Part shown: piece by piece, positions 16,608 to 24,985 of the stretch | Position numbering within the stretch: the stretch's first letter is position 1 | How the letters are laid out: the number at the start of each line of letters is the position of its first letter | The notes under the pieces: model-generated | Told to the model about the DNA's origin: nothing | The model's input: the letters and a program-made list of their open reading frames with translations, nothing else | Databases searched by the model: none | Position numbers and translations under genes: made by a program | Origin: an uncultured Lachnospiraceae bacterium | GTDB lineage: Bacteria > Bacillota > Clostridia > Lachnospirales > Lachnospiraceae | Direction of reading: 5' to 3' | DNA: 64,000 nt | Assembly (NCBI GenBank): GCA_900542015.1 | Contig: UQLY01000001.1 | Location: 335,842-399,841 of the forward strand

Positions 16608-17444
16608 TTATTGATGATGTTTGAAAAAATCATAGATTTCCCCGCCCGTTGCGAACCAGACGTCGGAATCTTTTTTGATATATTCCAAAAGCTCCTCCAG
16701 AATATAAATTTTTCCCGGATCGGCTATGGTCATGGGATTTAAGGACAACACATAGTATAAGCCTTCCTCGCGGAATACGTCGTATTCCTGTTTCCAGTTA
16801 TGAAGCACCTTTCTGAAACAGGAAATCCGGTCCTGCCCGTAGGGCACCTGTGGCCAGAAATGAAAATCAAAATACGGCGTATCCGCCATCGCCCAATGAA
16901 ACGGGATTTCAAGGATACTGTCCCCGCCTCCGAGCGTAAACTCATAGGGGCGGTCGTCGTTGCCAAGGGTACTGGAATAGCAAATCCCGTATTTTTTTGC
17001 AATTTCAAAGGTTTTGACCGTCAATTCTCCTTCAGGGGCGCGAAATCCTATGGGTTTTTGACCGCTGATTGCTTCAACAGCTTCCACGCTTTTTTTCATC
17101 GCCTCTTCCTGTTCCTCTTCGGAAAGCAGACCGAAATTTTCATGACGGTATCCGTGAACGCCAAACTCATGCCCGTAGCTTTTGATTAACGCGATGGCGT
17201 CCCGGTACTTTTTTGCGACAATTCCCGGTACAAAAAAAGTCGCCTTTACCTGATATTTTGCAAAGGTCTCAAGGAGGCGCTGCAACCCTTCCTCCATGCC
17301 GAACTTCGCCATTTCTTCAAATCCGGAGCCTTCCGGTTCGGTATCCGGGTACATGAAAATTCCCCAGTATTCGGCGTCTAAGTTGACGGATACCATGACC
17401 GCATTCTTTTTTCCCTCCGGCAGTTTTGCTTCTTCTCTATACAT
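16608..17444 (-). CDS. Polysaccharide deacetylase-fold protein, type A copy 1
   Basis: 278 residues from the ATG at 17444, chosen for AGAGG eight to nine bases upstream; a longer frame to 17540 overlaps the preceding gene. Motifs are VSVNLDAEY, ATFFVPG, HGYRHENFG and GFRAPEGELT, consistent with an active metal-dependent deacetylase or cyclic amide hydrolase. No export signal is seen. It starts 4 bases after the stop of the type B gene at 17449, indicating translational coupling and probably joint function of the A and B proteins. Confidence 0.84.
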   Translation of the reverse strand: MYREEAKLPEGKKNAVMVSVNLDAEYWGIFMYPDTEPEGSGFEEMAKFGMEEGLQRLLETFAKYQVKATFFVPGIVAKKYRDAIALIKSYGHEFGVHGYRHENFGLLSEEEQEEAMKKSVEAVEAISGQKPIGFRAPEGELTVKTFEIAKKYGICYSSTLGNDDRPYEFTLGGGDSILEIPFHWAMADTPYFDFHFWPQVPYGQDRISCFRKVLHNWKQEYDVFREEGLYYVLSLNPMTIADPGKIYILEELLEYIKKDSDVWFATGGEIYDFFKHHQ

Positions 17445-17448
17445 GGTC

Positions 17449-18300
17449 TTACCTCTCTGCTTTCCTCTGTTTACGAACCCACAGTGCGACTTCCTCACAG
17501 GTTGTACACCAGATTTCCCGGTTGGAGGAAATGTATGCAAGCTGCGCCTCCAAAATTTTGGATTTGCCGGGCGATCCGGACACCTGCGGGTGATATGCGG
17601 TGGAAAGCGCGCCCTGAAACCTTGCGTTTCCTCTTATCTCATCCAGGAAATTTGATACCACGTCTTCATAGGGAGCGATCCTCGGCAGCCCCGAAGGAAT
17701 CGGCGGAAAGGCGTTGTATACCATCTGGATATAATCGTCCACCTCCTGGCGGCACGAAATCCGCACCACATCCGTCTCTTCTCCGTCCACAGTCTCGAAA
17801 CACGGATATTCCGCGCTTTCGCCCTGGCAGGTATATAATGTATTGGGATCACGGAATAAAATGCGCTTTGTCTCCGGCAGTAAGCCCCCGGTACAACGGA
17901 ACCCCACGGCTCTGCGCCCCGCCGTCTTTTCCAGCATCTCCTGGGCGCGGTTGATAATATCCATCTGCTTTTCCACGGTATCTCCGTAAGACGGTTCGTG
18001 ATAAAGCCCGTGATGCGCCACCTCATGTCCGCCGTCCACAATCCGCTTTACCAGATCGGGATTTTTCACGGCATTGACGCCCGGGATATAAAAAGTCGCT
18101 TTGATCCCGTATTTTTCCAGCAGATTCAGAATACGGTCCACGCCCCTTTTGGGTCCGTACTGTCCCACGGAGGGACCTTTGATAAATTCCGCGCCGTTTT
18201 CATAGATCTTTAATTTATTAAACCAGATCAGATCCGAATCCATGTCGAAGCAAAACATAAACGCACTGCTTTTTCCTTCCGGCCATACATTTTTACTCAT
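17449..18300 (-). CDS. Polysaccharide deacetylase-fold protein, type B copy 1
   Basis: 283 residues. Conserved blocks are FCFDMDSD, ATFYIPGV, EVAHHGLYHEP, GFRCTGG and YHPQVSG. Metal ligands (Asp and the H-x3-H pair) are present. The protein lacks a signal peptide. It follows the permease gene by 13 bases and is coupled to the type A protein at 16608. Placement directly after an amino acid importer suggests that it processes the imported compound; this is inference from gene order. Confidence 0.84.
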   Translation of the reverse strand: MSKNVWPEGKSSAFMFCFDMDSDLIWFNKLKIYENGAEFIKGPSVGQYGPKRGVDRILNLLEKYGIKATFYIPGVNAVKNPDLVKRIVDGGHEVAHHGLYHEPSYGDTVEKQMDIINRAQEMLEKTAGRRAVGFRCTGGLLPETKRILFRDPNTLYTCQGESAEYPCFETVDGEETDVVRISCRQEVDDYIQMVYNAFPPIPSGLPRIAPYEDVVSNFLDEIRGNARFQGALSTAYHPQVSGSPGKSKILEAQLAYISSNREIWCTTCEEVALWVRKQRKAER

Positions 18301-18313
18301 ATCCTCTACCCCG

Positions 18314-18979
18314 CTATCTTCTTTCGCTGACTCTCATCTTGTTTTCCACCTTGTTTCCCGCAAAGCTCAACAGCTTGACGAGTACGTAATAGATCAAAGC
18401 CACGGTAATCAACGGCTCAAAGGACAAATAAGAGTCCGCCATAATCTGCCTGCAGGCACGCATCAGGTCCACAACGCCGATAATCGATACCAGAGAAGTG
18501 CCCTTCAACAATCCGATGGTCTCGTTGATCATGGACGGGAATACGGATTTCAGCGCCTGGGGCAGAATGATATAAAACAGCGTATCAAATTTACTAAGTC
18601 CCAGCGCCTTCGCCGCCTCCTTCTGTCCCAGATTGACGCTTAGGATACCGCCCCTTAGCGCCTCCGAAATATATGCCGCCGCATTCATGGATAACGTAAT
18701 AAACGCGGAAGTCATCGCCGTCAGCGTAACGCCGATCAGCGACGGCGCGGCAAAATAGACCAGATAAATCTGCACCAGACTGGGCAGCGCCCTGAAAATA
18801 TCCGTATAAATAAATGCGAATCCGCTTAAAATCCTGCTCTTTGAAATTTTCATCATGGCAAGTGGGATGGACAGGATAATGGAAAATACCAGCGATCCTG
18901 CCGTTACGTAAATGGTATTTTTAAATCCTTCCAAAAACATTGGCCAATATTCAAATACTGTATCAAAATGGAATGTCAT
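18314..18979 (-). CDS. Amino acid ABC transporter permease (HisM/GlnP type)
   Basis: 221 residues with five or so membrane segments, the usual length for polar amino acid permeases. The N-terminal FKNTIYVTAGSLVFSIIL and the cytoplasmic EAA-like loop SEALRGGILSVNLGQKEAAK are typical, and the latter contacts the ATPase. It follows the binding protein (70-base gap). The matching ATPase is the plus-strand gene at 8302 under the same operator. Confidence 0.92.
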   Translation of the reverse strand: MTFHFDTVFEYWPMFLEGFKNTIYVTAGSLVFSIILSIPLAMMKISKSRILSGFAFIYTDIFRALPSLVQIYLVYFAAPSLIGVTLTAMTSAFITLSMNAAAYISEALRGGILSVNLGQKEAAKALGLSKFDTLFYIILPQALKSVFPSMINETIGLLKGTSLVSIIGVVDLMRACRQIMADSYLSFEPLITVALIYYVLVKLLSFAGNKVENKMRVSERR

Positions 18980-19049
18980 AGTATCCTCCGCTCCTGTTCT
19001 TCGTTTATCGGTCGGGGACGACCCGAAGCCGCCCCCGTATTTGTTTTTT

Positions 19050-19952
19050 CTATTCCGCTTCCTCTAAAGAGCTTGTGTAATCCTCGCCGAACCATTTTTC
19101 CTGCAGCTCTTCCATGGTGCCGTCGGCTACCAGCTCGTCCAAAGCGTTGTTAAAGATTTCCACATATTCGCTGTCCTTGGGGAACACGATGCAGTAAGGG
19201 TGGAAATACCCTTCCGTCTCGCTTGTCTTGATGACTCTGTATTCCAGGGTGTCTCCGGAAGTCCCAATATATCCGAACGCTCCCGAGCTGTCGGTAATGA
19301 TGCAATCCAGCTCGCTTGTGCCGATCAGTTTTACGGCTCCCGTTACGCTTTCATAGCTGATGACCTCCGCGCCTTCCAGCGAATTTGCATAAGCCTCAAA
19401 CTCAGAACCAAGCTGAACGCCTACCTTCTTGCCGGACAGATCCGCAACCGATGTAATCTCGCTTCCTTTGGGCACCAGGATAACCGTTACCGGCGTATAA
19501 TAGCCTTCGGTAAAATCAACGACTTTTTCTCTTTCCTCATTTGTCGATAATGCGGAAATGCAGTAATCGTCACGTCCGCTCTGGATCGCAGGCACAAGTC
19601 CCGTAAAGTCCATATCGTCTATTTCATAGGTATAGCCCAGTTTCTCGGCTAATAGTTCATTTAACTCCACATCAAAGCCGACGATCTCGCCGTCTTCGTT
19701 GACGCTTTCAAAGGGAGCATATTCGGCGTTGATCGCCATCTTTAAATGCACGCCGTCTAAGGGTTTCTCCTCTCCTTCGCCTGCCGCGCTTTCCGCAACC
19801 TCCGCCTCTTCTTCTGCTGCGGGTGTCTCCGTTTCGCTTTCCGCGGGCGTCTCCGTTCCGCTTTCCCCGGCTGTATCGCTGCCGCAGCCTGCAAGCAAGC
19901 CAAAGCACATAGCTGCCGCTAACAAAATCGATAACATCTTTTTCTTTTTCAT
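19050..19952 (-). CDS. Amino acid ABC transporter substrate-binding lipoprotein (family 3)
   Basis: About 300 residues. The start at 19952 gives a clean lipoprotein signal, MKKKKMLSILLAAAMCFGLL followed by AGC, with AAAGGATG upstream; a longer frame to 19991 has no advantage. After the lipid-anchored Cys comes a linker rich in Glu, Ala, Ser and Thr (about residues 24-60), then the SBP_bac_3 domain (LKMAINAEYAPFE, GFDVELNELLAEKLG). It captures the substrate outside the cell. The domain normally binds polar amino acids, which is the main clue to the chemistry of this cluster. Confidence 0.92.
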   Translation of the reverse strand: MKKKKMLSILLAAAMCFGLLAGCGSDTAGESGTETPAESETETPAAEEEAEVAESAAGEGEEKPLDGVHLKMAINAEYAPFESVNEDGEIVGFDVELNELLAEKLGYTYEIDDMDFTGLVPAIQSGRDDYCISALSTNEEREKVVDFTEGYYTPVTVILVPKGSEITSVADLSGKKVGVQLGSEFEAYANSLEGAEVISYESVTGAVKLIGTSELDCIITDSSGAFGYIGTSGDTLEYRVIKTSETEGYFHPYCIVFPKDSEYVEIFNNALDELVADGTMEELQEKWFGEDYTSSLEEAE

Positions 19953-20047
19953 AATTTTTTCATCCTTTCTGATTGAAACTGTTGTTTTCAACTCCTCTAT
20001 AGTGAAGCCTTCGCTTTACTACCAAACTTTTACTACCAAACTAACCG

Positions 20048-20785
20048 CTAAAGAACCAGTTCTCCGCTCGTCCATGACCGGACCTGCTTTGCCGGATTCG
20101 GATAACAGAGCTTTGAATGGGATAACCCGGTGTAATGCAATAGTTCCGCCATTGAAACTATTGCATATGCCGGATCAATTATCGGTATGCCCAGCCTTTC
20201 GGATACTTTCGGTCCCATACCCGCAAAGACCAGGCACCCCAGGATAATCACATGCGCGCCGTCTTCGATACATTGCTTTCCGCATTCCACGAGACGCTCG
20301 ATAAGCGCCTCCTGATCGGCGCCGCCCGCCGTCGCAATATCCACGGGCACCTTTCTGATAGAAGCAAGCCTGCTGTAGTCAACGCCGGATCTTCTCACAT
20401 AACCGTCCGCAGCCACTGTAGAATCCGCCGACGTAATCCATGAGAATTTGCCACCCAGCCCCATAGCGATCTGGATCGACGTCTGCCCCGCTCCGATTAC
20501 CGGAATGCTTACCGCCTCCCGGATCGCATCGATCGCAGGATCTCCCGAACAATACAGCCCGATCACATCGTATCCGTCCTTTTGTGCCTGAACCGCCTTT
20601 TCAATCAGTTCCAAAGCCGTAACCGCTTCATCCAGCGCGCAGTCCACACAGATTTTTGTTTTTGTCTGCACCTCCATGGAAATGATCGTATCCTCTCTTG
20701 CAACGGATTTCATGCGGTCTTCCCGCAGCTTAATCATTTCAGGGGTCAGTCCCGTGTTGTCGGGATTGAGTACTTTCAGCTTCAT
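20048..20785 (-). CDS. Asp/Glu/hydantoin (allantoin) racemase family protein
   Basis: 245 residues from the ATG at 20785, selected for GGAGG seven bases upstream. The two cysteines expected of PLP-independent racemases lie in GLYCSGDPAIDA and VIILGCLVFAGM. The family includes aspartate and glutamate racemases and hydantoin and allantoin racemases; LKVLNPDNTGLTPEMI at the N-terminus is like the hydantoin racemase branch (I-x-P-N-T). It heads the operon of importer, deacetylase-fold proteins and amidinotransferase, 95 bases before the binding protein gene. A racemase of the hydantoin type next to PuuE-fold enzymes is reminiscent of ureide breakdown. Confidence 0.85.
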   Translation of the reverse strand: MKLKVLNPDNTGLTPEMIKLREDRMKSVAREDTIISMEVQTKTKICVDCALDEAVTALELIEKAVQAQKDGYDVIGLYCSGDPAIDAIREAVSIPVIGAGQTSIQIAMGLGGKFSWITSADSTVAADGYVRRSGVDYSRLASIRKVPVDIATAGGADQEALIERLVECGKQCIEDGAHVIILGCLVFAGMGPKVSERLGIPIIDPAYAIVSMAELLHYTGLSHSKLCYPNPAKQVRSWTSGELVL

Positions 20786-20803
20786 CTTCCGCCTCCAAAA
20801 CAG

Positions 20804-20838
20804 AAAAAAAGGCATTATTACATTGTAATAACGCCTTT
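20804..20838 (-). terminator. Leader terminator (putative attenuator) of the racemase operon
   Basis: On the minus strand AAAGGCGTTATTAC (20838-20825), a 3-base loop, and GTAATAATGCCTTT (20821-20808) are followed by a run of T. It lies between the operator-covered promoter and the RBS, so it acts on the operon's own leader. Confidence 0.8.
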
Positions 20839-20858
20839 GTTATGCTTGTTTCTTTCGT

Positions 20859-20894
20859 TGTATTCAGTATACAGTGTCCGAGCTATGATGTCAA
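20859..20894 (-). promoter_or_regulatory. Operator C and sigma-A promoter of the racemase operon
   Basis: TTGACA (20889-20894), a 17-base spacer and TATACT (20866-20871) on the minus strand. The -10 overlaps TGTATTCAGTATACAG (20859-20874), one base away from the operator palindrome of site A. Confidence 0.82.
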
Positions 20895-20944
20895 TACCTT
20901 TTTGTTTTTTCCTTCTGCCAATTTATACCGGCTCAATTGCAAAT

Positions 20945-22204
20945 CTATGCCATCGCCTCGTCCACGATCTTAAGGGCGCGATCGATTTCCGCCTCTGTCA
21001 CAGTGGTCGGCGCAATAAAACGGATCACATTTTTATTGGTGCCGCAGGTCAGCAGGATCAATCCCCTTTGAAGCGCCCCGGCTACAATCTGACCGGTTCT
21101 TTCCTTATCGGGATTGCCGTTTTCATCCACAATCTCCATGGCGATCATCAGTCCAAGCCCTCTGACGTCTCCGATTTCCCGGTGCTTTTCTTGCAGGTCG
21201 AGAAGCCTGTTCATAAAATAGTCTCCCATTTTTGCAGCGTTATCCAGAGCGCCGTCCTCTGTCAGGACCTCCAGCGTCGCCAGAGCCGCGGCGCAGGAAA
21301 CGGGATTTCCGCCGAATGTACCGCCGTGAGCGCCCGCGTTCCACGTTTCCATGATTTCCTTTTTAGCAATGACCGCGCTGAGCGGAAAGCCGGACGCAAT
21401 TCCTTTGGCGCAGGATAAAATATCGGGCTTTACGCCGAAATGCTCATAGGCAAATAATTTGCCCGTTCTGCCCATGCCCGTCTGCACTTCGTCAAATATC
21501 AACATAATGCCGTATTGATCGCAGATTTTCCGGATCTCGCGGACAAAACCTTCCGGCGGGACAATATAGCCGCCCTCGCCCTGCACGGGCTCCATAATAA
21601 TCGCCGCCACCATGGACGGGTCCACCAGCGTATGGAACAATTCGTTCAGCTTATCAAGATAAGGCTGATAGCCCTCTTCTTTATAAGGGCTCCTGTACAG
21701 ATAGGGATATTCCGCAAAATAAACGCTGGGCATCAATCCTTCATAAAACTGTCTGTATAAAGAATTGGAGCCCGTAACGGAAACCGTTCCCAGCGTCCTA
21801 CCATGAAAGGAATCCCGAAAAGCGATGACCGCGGGACGTTTTGTATAATGTTTGGCGAGTTTAATCGCGCCTTCATTTGCCTCCGCGCCGCTGTTGCTGA
21901 AATATACCATCGTATCGCCGCCGGTCAGTTCCACCAGTCTTTCGGCTAATTTCACATAGGATTCGTAATATACCACGTTATGCCCGCCGTGTATCAGCGC
22001 GTCAATCTGTTTCTTTGCCGCCTCGACTACCTTGGGATGGTTATGTCCGATATTGCACACCGCAACGCCGCTGGCAAAATCCAGATATTCCCTGCCGTCT
22101 TCCGCGGTCAGATAACATCCGTGCCCTTCCCTGATCCCCAGCTGCGTGCTTCTGCCTGCCGCAGGAGGCATGACCTTTTGACACCGTTCATATAATGTTT
22201 CCAT
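20945..22204 (-). CDS. Class III aminotransferase (ornithine/GABA/aspartate aminotransferase family)
   Basis: 419 residues, class III PLP fold. The PLP lysine is in LSCAKGIASGFPLSAVI, preceded by the Asp of LIFDEVQTGMGRTG. SNSGAEANEGAIKLAK is the N-terminal cofactor-binding region. Members use omega-amino acids such as GABA, ornithine, beta-alanine or diamines. It is second in a two-gene operon with an iron alcohol dehydrogenase, 20 bases downstream. The pairing of an omega-aminotransferase with an alcohol dehydrogenase suggests transamination to an aldehyde that is then reduced (inference). Confidence 0.9.
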   Translation of the reverse strand: METLYERCQKVMPPAAGRSTQLGIREGHGCYLTAEDGREYLDFASGVAVCNIGHNHPKVVEAAKKQIDALIHGGHNVVYYESYVKLAERLVELTGGDTMVYFSNSGAEANEGAIKLAKHYTKRPAVIAFRDSFHGRTLGTVSVTGSNSLYRQFYEGLMPSVYFAEYPYLYRSPYKEEGYQPYLDKLNELFHTLVDPSMVAAIIMEPVQGEGGYIVPPEGFVREIRKICDQYGIMLIFDEVQTGMGRTGKLFAYEHFGVKPDILSCAKGIASGFPLSAVIAKKEIMETWNAGAHGGTFGGNPVSCAAALATLEVLTEDGALDNAAKMGDYFMNRLLDLQEKHREIGDVRGLGLMIAMEIVDENGNPDKERTGQIVAGALQRGLILLTCGTNKNVIRFIAPTTVTEAEIDRALKIVDEAMA

Positions 22205-22224
22205 GTTTTTACCCTCGCTTCCTT

Positions 22225-23331
22225 CTACGCTAATTCATTTTGTTTTTCCCAGACAGAACGGATCGTATCGGCGGTTACGCCGCCGGGCGTATTCGCCATG
22301 CTTCCCTTCTGAATCTGCGCTAGCTCCGTATACTGCGTGATCTCTTCCGGCGTCAGCTTCGGCGGCTTACCGATCAGCGTTTCCAGCCTGTCCGCAAACG
22401 CGTCCACGGATTCAAATCCCAGCAGTTTTAAAGCCGTCGCCGTTTTTTCCTTGACCGACGGTTCGATCAGTTTCATATATTCGCGCAGGAACAGCCCGTT
22501 GGCAATTCCGTGAGGAATATTTTTAAAGTAGGTATAGCAATATCCCATGCCGTGAGGAAGGGTTACCCCGGTCTGAGCGATGGTCAGCCCGCCAAGCAAA
22601 GATACATACATCAATTTCTCCCTGATTTCATCATCGTATTCCGGTCCGTCCAACCGGGAAAGGCATTCTCCGAATACGCGGATGCCTTCCAACGCCGTCA
22701 TATTGCTGAAGCTGGTGCTCCGGTTGGCAAAATATCCCTCCAGCACATGGGTAAACGCATCCACCGCCGTGCTGACCGTAGAGGTTTTGCTCATGGACTT
22801 GGTATAATCCGGGTCCAACAGCGCGTATGCCGGATAGGTATGCAGATTTCCAAAGCTGACCTTTGTCTGAAGATCTTTTCTCAAAAGCACGCTGTAAGGC
22901 GTTACCTCGCTGCCGGTTCCCGAGGTCAGGGGGATTTCCACAATAGGAAGCGCCCTGTTGAAGGTATTGGCAAACAAATTGACCGCCTTAAAGCTGTTTG
23001 CCGCAGGCACCGCCACAGCCTTTGCCGCATCCATCGGAGAACCTCCGCCGATGCCGATGACAAAATCCGCGCGAAACTTCTTTGCCTTTTCGCTTATATC
23101 CGTAACCGTTTCCACCGAAGGATTGTTTTCCACATAATCATAAATCTCATAGGCGATGCCCACATGCTTTAGCACACGCTCCACATCGGACAGCGCTCCG
23201 CTTTCCTTAGCGGAATGCCTGCCGGTTACAATCGCCGCCCTGCTGCCGCAATAAGTAAATATCTCCATATGATTTCCGACGCAGCCTTTTTCAAAAATAA
23301 TCTTTGTGGGTACCTGAAATTGAAACTCCAT
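22225..23331 (-). CDS. Iron-containing alcohol dehydrogenase
   Basis: 368 residues from the ATG at 23331, which has AGAGG eight bases upstream; the ATG at 23337 sits directly on the RBS. GIGGGSPMDAAKAVA is the NAD(P)-binding GGGSxxD motif, and metal-ligand histidines are in AVDAFTHVLEGY, LPHGMGY and IPHGIANG. These enzymes reduce aldehydes or oxidise short alcohols and glycerol-like compounds. Its neighbours indicate that the aldehyde or semialdehyde comes from the class III transaminase reaction. Confidence 0.9.
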   Translation of the reverse strand: MEFQFQVPTKIIFEKGCVGNHMEIFTYCGSRAAIVTGRHSAKESGALSDVERVLKHVGIAYEIYDYVENNPSVETVTDISEKAKKFRADFVIGIGGGSPMDAAKAVAVPAANSFKAVNLFANTFNRALPIVEIPLTSGTGSEVTPYSVLLRKDLQTKVSFGNLHTYPAYALLDPDYTKSMSKTSTVSTAVDAFTHVLEGYFANRSTSFSNMTALEGIRVFGECLSRLDGPEYDDEIREKLMYVSLLGGLTIAQTGVTLPHGMGYCYTYFKNIPHGIANGLFLREYMKLIEPSVKEKTATALKLLGFESVDAFADRLETLIGKPPKLTPEEITQYTELAQIQKGSMANTPGGVTADTIRSVWEKQNELA

Positions 23332-23351
23332 ACTCATACCTCTTTTCCCAT

Positions 23352-23390
23352 AAATAAAAAGGCGTCGTTACCCGTAGGTAATAACGCCTT
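23352..23390 (-). terminator. Leader terminator (putative attenuator) of the dehydrogenase operon
   Basis: On the minus strand AAGGCGTTATTACC (23390-23377) pairs, with two imperfect positions, with GGTAACGACGCCTT (23372-23359), and TTTTATTTA follows. The first arm is identical over 13 bases to that of the racemase-operon leader. Confidence 0.78.
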
Positions 23391-23400
23391 CGTTACCATC

Positions 23401-23435
23401 TGTATACAGTATACAGCATATCTTTTTGTTGTCAA
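23401..23435 (-). promoter_or_regulatory. Operator D and sigma-A promoter of the dehydrogenase operon
   Basis: TTGACA (23430-23435), a 16-base spacer and TATACT (23408-23413) on the minus strand. The -10 lies in a perfect TGTATACAGTATACA palindrome (23401-23415), the best copy of the operator in the window. Confidence 0.85.
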
Positions 23436-23465
23436 GGAATTTTGCAACTTTTTCAAAATTTTTTC

Positions 23466-24113
23466 TTATAAGAACATTCTTTCCTCAACATTGCTCAAGT
23501 GCAGCTTCAACGCATCCCTTGCCGCCGGAAAATCTTTTTTCTCAAGGCAGTCCACGATCGCCTCATGTTCGCTCAACGCTTCGTCGGAATGCTTATCAAG
23601 CGTGCCGGATAAAATCAGGTAGCGCTTGATCATAATGTTAGTTCTGTCTATCATGTCGTACAAAAAGCTGTTCTTTGCCAAAGACGCGATGCCCATATGG
23701 AAGTTATATTCCTCGCTTAAAAATTCCTCGTGGGTTTTCGCCGCCTTCTGCGCCTTGATGGTCTTTCTCAGTTCCTTGGTTTTCTTTTCGACGGCGGGAT
23801 CGGTAATCAGTTCCACCGCCAGCGGCTCCAGCGCCTTGCGGACCGCGCAGACGTTTTTGACGTCCTCCGCCGTGATATTGGACACCACTACGTTTTTATT
23901 TTCATTGACCTCAGCCAGATGCTCCAGCACCAGCTGCTTCAAAGCCGTCCTGATCGGCGTGCGGCTGATATTTAATCTCGAGGCAAGCTGTTCCTCCGTC
24001 AATATCTCCCCCGCCTTGATCCGGTTCGTAATGATCTCTTCCTTGATAATTTCATACGCCTGCTCTGACAGAGAAACAGGTTTTACAATCACCGGTCGAT
24101 TGTCCGTTTTCAT
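23466..24113 (-). CDS. GntR family transcriptional regulator, FCD (FadR-like) subgroup
   Basis: 215 residues. The N-terminal winged helix has the GntR signature IKAGEILTEEQLASRLNISR with TPIRTALKQL as recognition region; the C-terminal FCD domain contains the metal-ligand-like FHMGIASL, a central Arg/Asn-rich helix and SEHEAIVDCL. FCD regulators usually bind palindromic T-G-T-A-x-A-C-like sites and respond to carboxylic or amino acids. It is the obvious candidate to bind the six TGTATAC-N-GTATACA sites here. It follows the kinase-like gene by 12 bases, so it would be autoregulated through operator E. Confidence 0.92.
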   Translation of the reverse strand: MKTDNRPVIVKPVSLSEQAYEIIKEEIITNRIKAGEILTEEQLASRLNISRTPIRTALKQLVLEHLAEVNENKNVVVSNITAEDVKNVCAVRKALEPLAVELITDPAVEKKTKELRKTIKAQKAAKTHEEFLSEEYNFHMGIASLAKNSFLYDMIDRTNIMIKRYLILSGTLDKHSDEALSEHEAIVDCLEKKDFPAARDALKLHLSNVEERMFL

Positions 24114-24125
24114 TCCATATCCTCC

Positions 24126-24731
24126 CTATTCTTCGGATGAAAATTTCATGCGGATAATTTCCGCAAGAATCTGTGCGGTTCCCTCTACCCCCAACAGGCT
24201 GCTGTCGATCATCAAATCCTTGTACTTCGGATCGGCAGGAAGGAAATTGGCATAGGTCTTGTGATACTCGTCCCTTACCTTATCCACCTCCGCAATCATC
24301 CTTTTTGCTTCCTTCGGCGTCATATTCAGAGCGTTGATGCAGTTGTCGTATCTGTGCTCGTAGGACGCATATATGTAGATTTTAATGCAATTTTTATAAT
24401 CCTTCAAAATATAATCCGAGCATCTCCCTACAATAATGCAGGATTCCCTGTCCGCAATATTGGTAATGATGCTTCTCTGAATATCAAACAGCCGGTCCTT
24501 CATCGCCTTTTCGCCGGTTCCCAGCGGAAATTTCATTTTGGAAAAAAAGCTGTTCGACGTCTCCTCAATGTCGCTGACAACGGAAACAGGCTGTCCCATT
24601 TCCTTCGCCGCCATCTCCACAATATCACGGTCGTAATACTCCACATCCAACAGTTCCGAAAGCCTTCTGGCGATAGGTCTTCCCAGACTGCCAAATTGTC
24701 TCGTAATGGAAACTACAAACTTCTCGCTCAT
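24126..24731 (-). CDS. Cytidylate kinase-like family protein
   Basis: 201 residues. The N-terminal VVSITRQFGSLGRPIARRL is the modified P-loop of the cytidylate kinase-like family (PF13189 type), and YYDRDIVEMAAKEMG and IIVGRCSDYIL are the other conserved blocks. These proteins are common in Lachnospiraceae, but their substrate is unknown. Co-transcription with the GntR regulator under the same operator suggests a role in sensing or signalling for the cluster rather than in nucleotide supply; that is inference. Confidence 0.85.
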   Translation of the reverse strand: MSEKFVVSITRQFGSLGRPIARRLSELLDVEYYDRDIVEMAAKEMGQPVSVVSDIEETSNSFFSKMKFPLGTGEKAMKDRLFDIQRSIITNIADRESCIIVGRCSDYILKDYKNCIKIYIYASYEHRYDNCINALNMTPKEAKRMIAEVDKVRDEYHKTYANFLPADPKYKDLMIDSSLLGVEGTAQILAEIIRMKFSSEE

Positions 24732-24843
24732 AATACTACCTCTTTCTTTTGAAATTGTCTGTCCCGCGTATGTCGTTTCCCGGCATACCGGACATTTCGA
24801 TAAGATTCACGTGCTTTTTGCGTCCCAGACGCTTTTACCCCTA

Positions 24844-24879
24844 TGTATACAGGATACAATTATTGTTTTCCAATGTCAA
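24844..24879 (-). promoter_or_regulatory. Operator E and sigma-A promoter of the kinase/GntR operon
   Basis: TTGACA (24874-24879), a 17-base spacer and TATCCT (24851-24856) on the minus strand, overlapped by TGTATACAGGATACAA (24844-24859). Unlike sites A-D, no clear T-tailed terminator follows: only a 5-base GCGTC/GACGC stem is present in the 110-base leader. Confidence 0.8.
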
Positions 24880-24985
24880 TCATGATTTGTCCCATTCCCC
24901 GGAAAAATTTTACTGTTTTCTGCAAATTGCGTCCCGTAAATTGTGCTTTGCTGATAAATTTTATGTCCCGTTTTTAAATTTAAAA

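Noticed and set aside
14863..18300. Cell-wall (peptidoglycan) deacetylases
   Set aside because: None of the four proteins has a signal peptide or membrane helix, and the operon context is amino-acid import.
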